26,731 bases of DNA, from NCBI GenBank assembly GCA_902780365.1, contig CACZFE010000022.1, positions 1 through 26,731 of the forward strand, written 5' to 3'. Under the pieces are notes generated by a model. The model did not search any database and was not told where the DNA came from. It saw only the letters and a program-made list of their open reading frames with translations. Numbering within the stretch: position 1 is the stretch's first letter; every line of letters starts with the position of its first letter. A program made the position numbers and the translations under genes. Source of the stretch: an uncultured Spirochaetales bacterium. GTDB lineage: Bacteria; UBP6; UBA1177. Positions 8,375 to 14,485 of the stretch are shown here, in pieces.

Positions 8375-8779
8375 TTATTTCCCGAATTCGAAAACGCCGG
8401 GAAAAATATCGGATAAAAGAAGATCCTGCTCGACTTTTTTGGTTTCGCTGTTGACTAAAATGACGCGCATTTCGGGGTTGAAGTCGGCAAGAACCTGGCG
8501 GCAGATCCCGCACGGAAAGACCGCTTTTCCGTTTAAATTTGATGCTATGACTATTGCTTCAAAATTCCTGTATCCAGCCGTAATTGCTGAGAAAAGCGCC
8601 GTTCTTTCTGCGCAGTTGGTAGCTCCGAAAGAGGAGTTTTCGACGTTGACTCCGGTGAAGATCGTTCCGTCCGTCGTTACGATCGCCGCTCCGACTGCGA
8701 AATTTGAGAAGGGCGCGTAGGCGTTTTTTCTCACTTCGAGCGCGGAGGAAAGTGCTTTTTCAAATATTTCGTTCTTCAT
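8375..8779 (-). CDS. cdd: Cytidine deaminase
   Basis: A 134-residue homotetramer-type cytidine deaminase, which converts cytidine or deoxycytidine to uridine. The zinc site is C56-A-E58 (NCAERTA, E58 as proton shuttle) with C90 and C93 in PCGICRQ. FxVGAA and NVENSSFG mark the substrate pocket. Its ATG overlaps the punA TGA as ATGA, so translation is probably coupled. It is last gene of a five-gene operon that starts at 12295. Confidence 0.97.
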   Translation of the reverse strand: MKNEIFEKALSSALEVRKNAYAPFSNFAVGAAIVTTDGTIFTGVNVENSSFGATNCAERTALFSAITAGYRNFEAIVIASNLNGKAVFPCGICRQVLADFNPEMRVILVNSETKKVEQDLLLSDIFPGVFEFGK

Positions 8780-9615
8780 TTGTCCTCTAAAACCAGAGAG
8801 ATAAAGCGTTTCATGAAAGCTGAGAATTGCTTTTCTGCTTTTGCCGCGTTTTCACTTACTTCCTCGTGTGAAAGCGGGGTCGCCGAAAGTCCTGCCGCCT
8901 TGTTTGAGATGAAACTTATGCCCGAAACTTCTATCCCTGCGTGTTTTGCCGCAATGACCTCGGGAACGGTCGACATTCCTACAGCGTCAGCGCCGAGAGT
9001 TGCGAGCATCCTTACCTCAGCCGGTGTTTCGTAGGTCGGCCCCGTCAAAGCGATGTAAACACCTTCTTTGAGCGAGATCCCGTGTTCCATCGCCGCTTTT
9101 TGCATGAGTATCGCCATTTTGCGGCTGTATGCGCTCGTCATATCGGGAAAACGCGGACCGAAATCGTCTTTGTTTCTGCCGATGAGAGGATTCGTCCCCA
9201 TCATGTTTATGTGGTCGCGGATTATCATGAAATCGCCTGCGTCAAAGTTCCTGTTTATGCCGCCTGCCGCGTTCGTGACGACGAATTTTTTGATTCCGAG
9301 AAGGATCAGGGTGCGCAGCGGAAAAACGACAGCTTCCATCGAATAGCCTTCGTAATAGTGGATCCTGCCCTGCATTATCCAGAAATTTCTGCCGGAATCT
9401 TTGTCGGAAGCAAGGATCAGTCTTCCTTTGTGACCGGCTACGGTCGATGACGGAAAATCAGGGATCTCACTGTAAGGAATGACGAGTTTCTGTTCCGCAT
9501 TTTCGGCAAAAGCGCCGAGTCCGCTGCCCAAAGTTATGAGCAGTTCAGGCATTTCGAGATTTTTCTCTTTGACTTTCCCGGCGATGTATGAAGCCGCGTT
9601 TTTCAGTTTTTCCAT
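8776..9615 (-). CDS. punA: Purine nucleoside phosphorylase (trimeric PNP/MTAP family)
   Basis: A 279-residue enzyme that phosphorolyses inosine and guanosine-type nucleosides. Motifs are GSGLG (30-34, phosphate loop), AGHKG with H62, GRIHYYEGY (83-91), TNAAGGIN, GPTYETPAE (192-200), VGMSTVPE (212-219) and SNKAAG with N238, the residue typical of 6-oxopurine specificity. The start at 9615 is chosen because GGAGG lies 5 nt upstream; the frame is open further upstream but there overlaps the protease gene. With cdd it forms a nucleoside salvage pair. Confidence 0.94.
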   Translation of the reverse strand: MEKLKNAASYIAGKVKEKNLEMPELLITLGSGLGAFAENAEQKLVIPYSEIPDFPSSTVAGHKGRLILASDKDSGRNFWIMQGRIHYYEGYSMEAVVFPLRTLILLGIKKFVVTNAAGGINRNFDAGDFMIIRDHINMMGTNPLIGRNKDDFGPRFPDMTSAYSRKMAILMQKAAMEHGISLKEGVYIALTGPTYETPAEVRMLATLGADAVGMSTVPEVIAAKHAGIEVSGISFISNKAAGLSATPLSHEEVSENAAKAEKQFSAFMKRFISLVLEDK

Positions 9616-9626
9616 GATTTCCTCCA

Positions 9627-10268
9627 TTATTTTATAAATGTCCAAAGAATGAAAGCTAATATGTTCGAAACGACGTGGTAAGAGATGCTGTAAAAGATCC
9701 TTCCTCTGCTTTTTTCGGTGAAAAGTCCGAAGAGAAGCGACGGAAAAAAGGTCGCCGCCCGCGTTATGTCGAGAAATGCCAGTGCGTGGACAAGCCCGAA
9801 AAGAAGCGATGTGAAGAGGTTTTTGAGTGAGATTATTTTCAGGATCTTTTTGTCGAAACCTGCAAAAACGTGCTCCTGAATATATCCGCGGAAAAAGAAT
9901 TCTTCGGGGATCGCAGCGACTGCAATCGCGATAAGTCCTTTTGTCACCGCCAGCATAAGTTCCTGAGTCGTAGGAGATGCGAGTGTACGGTGCAGAAAGG
10001 TGATGTTGTATGCGAAAAATAGCGGCGGATAGAAGACCAAAGTCGCCGCAGTGACCCACAAAAACAGTTTCAAGCCTTCTTTCGACGGTATAAAGAGCTT
10101 TTTCGGCCTGAAAGTTCTGTCGAAAAGGAGGGGAAGGATAAAAAGCGCCGCCGGAAAGACGAAATGCCTTGCGCCGAAACGATATTTGTTCATGAAAAAC
10201 GACAAAACCGAGATCGCGGCGAGAAGCAGAAACGGAATGATGAATTTCGAATATTTTTTTTCAGCCAT
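9627..10268 (-). CDS. CPBP-family (CAAX-like) intramembrane protease
   Basis: A 213-residue polytopic membrane protein of the ABI/CPBP family. Catalytic landmarks are present: EExxxR in PEEFFFRGYIQE (E122, E123, R127), FGLVHA with H161, and HVVSN with H198 and N202. About six hydrophobic segments can be seen. Bacterial members are linked to membrane-protein processing or bacteriocin self-immunity, but the substrate here is unknown. Its ATG overlaps the end of the larger membrane-protein gene at 10268, and punA follows 11 bp later. Confidence 0.88.
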   Translation of the reverse strand: MAEKKYSKFIIPFLLLAAISVLSFFMNKYRFGARHFVFPAALFILPLLFDRTFRPKKLFIPSKEGLKLFLWVTAATLVFYPPLFFAYNITFLHRTLASPTTQELMLAVTKGLIAIAVAAIPEEFFFRGYIQEHVFAGFDKKILKIISLKNLFTSLLFGLVHALAFLDITRAATFFPSLLFGLFTEKSRGRIFYSISYHVVSNILAFILWTFIK

Positions 10269-11668
10269 TATTTGTCCGCGAGAGAGTTCTTTGAAACCGG
10301 TCTGATGTAGAAAATATAGACGATAGTTATAAAAAACGAGGTCAGAACTATGACTGACGAGAGTTGCGGCGTGATGACACCGAACGATACCGCAAAAAGC
10401 TGGAAAAGGAATGGAAGCGAGCAGAAAACGGTGCCTTTGATGATTTTTTCGGGAATGTTTCTCGAAACGATGATGAAGTTGAGGAGTGTCTTCATGAAAG
10501 GTTTGGTGATGAAGACATCCCCTTTCGCGGTGTCGGTTCCGCCCCAGAGTGCCTGGATCGCAGCAGTGTTTTCGTGTTCTTCTCCTGAGATCAGGATGTC
10601 GTCGCGGCTGAGTTCGATTTCGTCAAGCGAAGTTTTTGTTTCGATATTCTGCCAGAGCTGCGGTTTTACGGGGTTTACGATGACAGTCTTTATGCCGAAT
10701 TTTTTGTCGAAAAGTTCGAGAAAGGCGGCGTTTTCGGCCGGTTTTACCTTGTCGATCGTGTAGTAGCCGATGACTTTACTGCCTTCCGCAAGGGCGATGT
10801 GTTCGCTGCTTTCATCTTTTTTCGGTATCGGAAGCCCGTCTGCCGAGCAGTGCTTGTCCGAGATCAGAACGTGGAGCGGCGCCATCGTGAGGGTCCTTCC
10901 GTCAGCGAATGTGTGCGAGAAGCATTTGTTTTTGTTGATGTCTTTCGTCTGTTCAGGATCGTTTTCGGCAGCCTGGTTGAGTTTGGCTATCATCTGCATG
11001 AAATCCTCTTTTTTGATACTTTCAACTGTCTCGATCCCCGAAAGATTGAGGTGAGGGATATTGAGATACTTGTCGGTATCGAAGACGAGGCGCGAGATCT
11101 TAGCTTCGTTGTTGAAGAATTTCATGTTGTTGAGAAGCACGGAAACTGCTGTCGTCGTAACGATGAAATTTATGAAAAGGGCGGTCGCAGCCGCTATCGG
11201 AGCGGGAGACCAGATGGTTACAACGAGAAGAAGTGCGTCATAAAGCGATTTTGTCTTGAAAAAGTGGATGAGCCCGAAAATTAGAACTATCGCTAAAAAG
11301 TACTTTATGATCTTCGGCATTACCTTGATCCCGAGCGGGGTAGGCGAGCCTTTGGAACTTTTGAAAAGATACGATGCCAGGATCACTACCGGGATAAAGC
11401 CGGAAACTTCCCAGCCCTGGACGGGATGATCTGCAAAAGTTAGGAAAACCGAAACTGCGAAAGGAATGAGCGCGAAAAGGGCGACCCAAGGCAGCTTTTT
11501 GATTCCGGTTGAAAAAAGTTTAATGAAAACAAATATATAAGCCGGTGTGAAGTAGTAAAGCCCGAAAAAGTAATCTGTCTTTTTGATGAGCACGAAATAG
11601 ATGATATAAAAAATGTAAGTTAAAATCGAATAAAGAAAAAAATGAACCGAAAAATTGAGTTTTCTCAT
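10268..11668 (-). CDS. Membrane protein with large internal soluble domain, unknown function
   Basis: A 466-residue protein not assigned to a family. About six hydrophobic segments lie in residues 1-185, a polar globular stretch in about 190-400, and two hydrophobic helices near the C-terminus (about 410-460). The polar part holds no recognised catalytic motif. Start ATG 11668 is preferred over a GTG at 11677 because AGGTG lies just upstream and overlaps that GTG. The stop overlaps the first base of the CPBP protease start codon, suggesting coupled expression. The protease may act on or with this protein, which is inference only. Confidence 0.75.
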   Translation of the reverse strand: MRKLNFSVHFFLYSILTYIFYIIYFVLIKKTDYFFGLYYFTPAYIFVFIKLFSTGIKKLPWVALFALIPFAVSVFLTFADHPVQGWEVSGFIPVVILASYLFKSSKGSPTPLGIKVMPKIIKYFLAIVLIFGLIHFFKTKSLYDALLLVVTIWSPAPIAAATALFINFIVTTTAVSVLLNNMKFFNNEAKISRLVFDTDKYLNIPHLNLSGIETVESIKKEDFMQMIAKLNQAAENDPEQTKDINKNKCFSHTFADGRTLTMAPLHVLISDKHCSADGLPIPKKDESSEHIALAEGSKVIGYYTIDKVKPAENAAFLELFDKKFGIKTVIVNPVKPQLWQNIETKTSLDEIELSRDDILISGEEHENTAAIQALWGGTDTAKGDVFITKPFMKTLLNFIIVSRNIPEKIIKGTVFCSLPFLFQLFAVSFGVITPQLSSVIVLTSFFITIVYIFYIRPVSKNSLADK

Positions 11669-11686
11669 TATAAGCACCTGAAATTG

Positions 11687-12295
11687 TTAAAAAATATCAA
11701 TATCGCCTTTCCCTTCGCGGACGATCTCGTATTCGTCACCCGAAAGCTGGACGATGGTGGTCAGTTCCATCGCGAGATAGCCGCCGTCGACAAGAAGGTC
11801 GACAAAACCGAGCCAGTCCGGATCATCTTCTTCGGGGTCGCAGAACTCATCCCCGTCCTCATTTGACGCGGTCGAAACCACTATCGGTTCGCCCAAAGCC
11901 TCGACAAGATCGTTCAGAAGGCGGCTTTCAGGGATCCTGATCCCGATCTCCTTCCTGTTTTCGAGCATGATCTTGGGGATTTCGCGGCTTGCCGTAAGAA
12001 TGAAGGTGTATGCGCCGGGAAGGCAGCGTTTGAGGAGGCTGAAGTGGCGGTTGTCGATGTCGGCGTAGCGGGAAATGTCGCTCAGATCCTTGAAAACGAG
12101 GGAATAGAACTTCCGTTTTTTCGTCTGTTTTATGCGGTTGAGCTTCTCAAGAGCCCCTTTTTTGCCGATCTTCACTGCCAGAAGGTAGGACGTGTCACCC
12201 GGAATAAGGGCGACTCCGCCGCTTTCTATCACGCTTACAGCCTTGTCGATCACCCTTTTTTCGGGATTCTCGGTGTGAACTTTGATTCTTTCCAT
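11687..12295 (-). CDS. YciO-like Sua5/YrdC-family protein
   Basis: A 202-residue YrdC-fold protein. The family makes threonylcarbamoyl-AMP for tRNA t6A, but the overall pattern (HTENPEKRVIDKAVSVIESGG, PGDTSYLLAVKIG, RIKQTKKRKFYSLVFKDL, PGAYTFIL, ALGEPIVVSTAS, VREGKGDI) resembles YciO, whose role is less certain, rather than TsaC or Sua5. GAGG lies 6 nt before the ATG. It is first gene of the operon with the membrane protein, CPBP protease, punA and cdd, and the last core gene before the island. Confidence 0.88.
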   Translation of the reverse strand: MERIKVHTENPEKRVIDKAVSVIESGGVALIPGDTSYLLAVKIGKKGALEKLNRIKQTKKRKFYSLVFKDLSDISRYADIDNRHFSLLKRCLPGAYTFILTASREIPKIMLENRKEIGIRIPESRLLNDLVEALGEPIVVSTASNEDGDEFCDPEEDDPDWLGFVDLLVDGGYLAMELTTIVQLSGDEYEIVREGKGDIDIF

Positions 12296-12325
12296 TTAAA
12301 CCTCGTGAAAAATCAAAAACGGGCA

Positions 12326-12353
12326 ATTATAGGATAAATAATTAAAAATTAAA
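12326..12353 (-). promoter_or_regulatory. Candidate promoter of the yciO-like operon
   Basis: A perfect TATAAT (12326-12331, minus strand) lies 30 bp upstream of the start codon. The -35 (TTTAAT, 12348-12353, 16-bp spacer) is poor. The region is very AT-rich, so chance matches are possible. Confidence 0.4.
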
Positions 12354-12410
12354 TAAATCCTTCAGTTCAAACCTGCCGAAAAGCTGATTCTGTTTTTCGA
12401 GAAGGTTTTT

Positions 12411-12457
12411 CATTTTTACTCGGTTGTTTCCGACTCAATTTTTGCCGAGTAAAAATG
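12411..12457. repeat. Inverted repeat 1, 13-bp arms
   Basis: Arms CATTTTTACTCGG (12411-12423) and CCGAGTAAAAATG (12445-12457) are perfect complements with a 21-nt loop. It lies in a 260-bp gap (12296-12560) without genes. The TACTCG/CGAGTA core is shared with inverted repeat 2. Function is unknown. Confidence 0.8.
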
Positions 12458-12505
12458 TGTAATAAAAATCAACTATTGCAAGAAAAAATTATGGTGACAA
12501 TATTT

Positions 12506-12546
12506 CTACTCGAAAAACTTTTCAATTTCGTGAGTTTTTCGAGTAG
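12506..12546. repeat. Inverted repeat 2, 14-bp arms, just downstream of toxN
   Basis: Arms CTACTCGAAAAACT (12506-12519) and AGTTTTTCGAGTAG (12533-12546) are perfect complements with a 13-nt loop. It ends 14 bp from the toxN stop codon. On the toxN strand no clean T-run follows, so a standard intrinsic terminator is doubtful, although the hairpin could protect or end the transcript. Confidence 0.8.
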
Positions 12547-12560
12547 AGGGTGTCCGGTTT

Positions 12561-13142
12561 CTATGATTCGGTGTCGTATTCCCCGCTTTTTTCTTCAAGA
12601 AGTTTGAAATCGCAACAGAATTTCGCGATTTTGCCGGTAGAAATCTGCTTGTAGTAAAGTTTGTTGGCTTTTTGGATTATGAGAGGCAGAATTTTAATGC
12701 AGAATGCAAATTCTTTGTTCATCAGGTTTTTATAATTTCGTGTTTCAACTGAATCTTCAGGGTTTGTCGTTAAATCGACCCGTGTGTATAAACCTTCTTT
12801 GATCGGGAGCATTTTCTTTAAGTCGATGACTGAAAAAATCTGTTCTATTGTTCCGGCAGAAATTTCTTTATAAACAGCATTTTTTGAAAGCGGCTTTTTG
12901 TTGCTGATTTCATAAATCAAAAATCTGTCCGTTTCCACATTGTTCCAATATTTGTGTTTTTCCTTCGCGGAAGAAAGCGGAATAACATATTCATTCCCTT
13001 TGTCTTCCACAAGAATTCCAAGATAAGGTTTGTTGTCGTAGCCGATAGGTCTGTAATAAACTTCCGGGCAGTATTCATGCAGATATTTCAAGTAATTCTG
13101 GTCGATATTGACGAAAGTGAGTTTGTCTTTTAGCGAAAACAC
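12561..13142 (-). CDS. ToxN/AbiQ-family type III toxin endoribonuclease
   Basis: About 193 residues. The pattern LTFVNIDQNYLKYLHEY near the start, then RPIGYDNKPYLGILVEDKG and VIPLSSAKEKHKYWNN, fits the ToxN/AbiQ fold of type III toxins, which cut cellular or phage RNA and are held inactive by a repetitive RNA. The C-terminal half (LKKMLPIKEGLYTRVDL; NLMNKEFAFCIKILPLIIQKANKLYYKQ) also fits the family. GTG 13142 is preferred because AGGGG precedes it. An ATG at 13202 would place a GC-rich attenuator hairpin inside the gene. Upstream are a promoter, a short hairpin RNA and that attenuator, the standard type III layout. It is separate from the vsr operon. Confidence 0.8.
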   Translation of the reverse strand: MFSLKDKLTFVNIDQNYLKYLHEYCPEVYYRPIGYDNKPYLGILVEDKGNEYVIPLSSAKEKHKYWNNVETDRFLIYEISNKKPLSKNAVYKEISAGTIEQIFSVIDLKKMLPIKEGLYTRVDLTTNPEDSVETRNYKNLMNKEFAFCIKILPLIIQKANKLYYKQISTGKIAKFCCDFKLLEEKSGEYDTES

Positions 13143-13151
13143 AATACCCCT

Positions 13152-13188
13152 AAAAAAATTAAGACCGCCCACTTTCGCGGACGGCCTT
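13152..13188 (-). terminator. Attenuator/terminator hairpin between antitoxin RNA and toxN
   Basis: On the minus strand a 10-bp stem (13179-13188 with 13161-13170, two G-U pairs, GC-rich) is followed by a T-rich tract at 13152-13158. It sits 10 bp upstream of the toxN GTG. In type III systems such a leaky terminator sets the excess of antitoxin RNA over toxin mRNA. Confidence 0.7.
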
Positions 13189-13243
13189 TCTTTAAAGCTC
13201 ATCTCTTTACGGATTTAAACCGAAGGTTAATGGAGACCTTCAA
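13189..13243 (-). ncRNA. Candidate type III antitoxin RNA (ToxI-like), apparently a single unit
   Basis: Transcribed from the promoter at 13250-13277 and ended by the attenuator hairpin. It holds a perfect 6-bp hairpin, GAAGGT/ACCTTC (arms near 13237-13242 and 13223-13228), with a loop containing TCTC that could pair with GAGA near 13203-13206 to form a pseudoknot, as in ToxI RNAs. A second small hairpin CGG...CCG follows. I see no tandem repetition of the unit, unlike most known type III antitoxins. RNA identity is inferred from position and fold. Confidence 0.5.
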
Positions 13244-13249
13244 GCAAGA

Positions 13250-13277
13250 AGTATAGAGATGAAAATAAAAATGTCAA
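13250..13277 (-). promoter_or_regulatory. Promoter of the type III toxin-antitoxin locus
   Basis: TTGACA (13272-13277) and TATACT (13250-13255) on the minus strand, 16-bp spacer. A 12-bp near-palindromic pair (13199-13210 with 13251-13262, one mismatch) overlaps the -10 box and brackets the antitoxin RNA. Confidence 0.7.
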
Positions 13278-13330
13278 GAGAAAATGAAAAATTTTTCTAA
13301 TTTAATTTTTATTTTTCTTGAATGCGTTTG

Positions 13331-13618
13331 CGGCGAAACTTTGACCTCACCTCTTTGAATTCCCCTCTCCAGTGTGGCGAGGGGAGTCGTCATGTTGAGC
13401 GAAGCGAAACATCTCTGCCTTGAACGGAATTGAAAATTATTTTGGGGAGTAGGAGACTTCCGGTTCAGCAACGGCGGCGAGACCTTGACCTCACCCCTTT
13501 GAATTCCCCTCTCCAGTGTGGCGAGGGGAACCGTCATGTTGAGCGAAGCGAAACATCTCTGCCTTGAACGGAATTGAAAATTATTTTGGGGAGTAGGGGG
13601 CTTCCGGTTCCGCAACGG
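13331..13618. repeat. Two tandem 144-bp direct repeats
   Basis: Unit 1 runs about 13331-13474 and unit 2 about 13475-13618, with only a few differences. Each contains a hairpin (CCCCTC...GAGGGG, 11-nt loop) and the string GTTGAGCGAAGCGAAACATC. The start of a third unit (CGGCGAAACC) follows at about 13616. The left end of vsr, including its stop codon, lies in unit 2, and unit 1 still encodes a copy of the same tail (AEPEVSYSPK, stop). This indicates a tandem duplication or a dispersed intergenic repeat family. Confidence 0.9.
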
Positions 13619-14078
13619 CGAAACCGCTGTCAGGAGTTGGGTATTCAAAAGGTTTTTGCGGGTTTTTGCCGATTTTGGAGACGATTTTCGCCATCGTCTC
13701 TTCGAAAGAGGATGATTTCAGCTCGCATTCCCAGACAACGATCACATTCCAGCCGGCTTCCCGCAGAATGCGGTGATTCTTCTCGTCGCGGGCTTTGTTG
13801 GTGCGGATCTTGTTCTCCCAGAATTCGACATTCGATTTAGGCATCACGAATTTGTCGCACCCAACGTGACCGTGCCAAAAACAGCCGTTCACGAAAATCA
13901 CGGTTTTGTATTTCCTCATCACGATGTCGGGTCTGCCGGGAATATCCTTCACGTTCAGGCGGTAGCGGTAGCCGTGCTCCCACAGCCATCTGCGAACCTT
14001 GAGCTCGGGTTTCGTGTTTTTGCTGCGGATGCGGGACATGTTTTTGTGGCGTTGGGATGGAGTAAGAACGTCGGTCAT
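13581..14078 (-). CDS. vsr: Very short patch repair endonuclease Vsr
   Basis: A 165-residue mismatch endonuclease that nicks at T:G mismatches left by deamination of 5-methylcytosine. Family features are intact: MSRIRSKNTKPELKVRRWLW at the N-terminus, GRPDIV with the metal-binding aspartate, VNGCFWHGHVGC with the catalytic histidines and zinc ligands, and WECEL. The ATG overlaps the stop of the upstream McrC-tail frame (ATGA), so it belongs to the restriction operon and presumably serves the Dcm-type methyltransferase encoded 7.5 kb upstream. The last residues, EPEAPYSPK, are encoded by the 144-bp repeat. Confidence 0.93.
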   Translation of the reverse strand: MTDVLTPSQRHKNMSRIRSKNTKPELKVRRWLWEHGYRYRLNVKDIPGRPDIVMRKYKTVIFVNGCFWHGHVGCDKFVMPKSNVEFWENKIRTNKARDEKNHRILREAGWNVIVVWECELKSSSFEETMAKIVSKIGKNPQKPFEYPTPDSGFAVAEPEAPYSPK

Positions 14079-14485
14079 GGTTTTATGTACTGCATCAGTT
14101 CTTCACCTGTTTTGAAAACAGGAGCACCTTCCGGATATTCTTCGGAATTTCCGGCTTCGGAAATGATTTTTTCAAGGTCAATTTTTGATGACAGCTGCAC
14201 TTCCTCGTCAAAAACGAAGCAGAAATAGTTCCCTTTAGGATCGGGGTAAAGAGCCTGACGCATTCTGGCTTCATCCATCGTGGCATGGTGATGAACATGG
14301 AAAACTCTGTATTGGTTGCTGTTTTCTTCACCGAAATGGTATAAAATCACGAATTTAACATCCATTCCTGCAAGAAATGTTGGTGACAATGCTCCGTCGC
14401 GGGCAACACTTCCGCGTTTTTTCAGTCGGACATTGTATAGATTCGTTTGTTTGTCGTTTTTACCGAGAATCCAGGCCAGCTGTTC
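14075..14485 (-). pseudogene. C-terminal part of the McrC/LlaJI-like gene in the +1 frame
   Basis: A 136-residue segment starting EQLAWILGKNDKQTNLYNVRLKKRG and ending EELMQYIKP. It looks like genuine protein but has no ATG before M41 and no ribosome binding site. Dropping one T from CCT TGA A (14483-14489) joins it to the McrC-like frame without loss of a residue. I read it as the 3' end of that gene, separated by a one-base insertion or expressed by +1 frameshifting. The combined product would be 732 residues. Function of this segment is not recognised. Its TGA overlaps the vsr start. Confidence 0.6.

Noticed and set aside
13331..13618. A CRISPR array or the antitoxin repeat array of toxN
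   Set aside because: The two 144-bp units have no spacers, and they lie upstream of the toxN promoter, so they are not in its transcript.
13274..13648. A 124-codon minus-strand frame with an internal repeat
   Set aside because: It lies wholly in the 144-bp tandem repeats and overlaps vsr. The apparent protein repeat only mirrors the DNA repeat.
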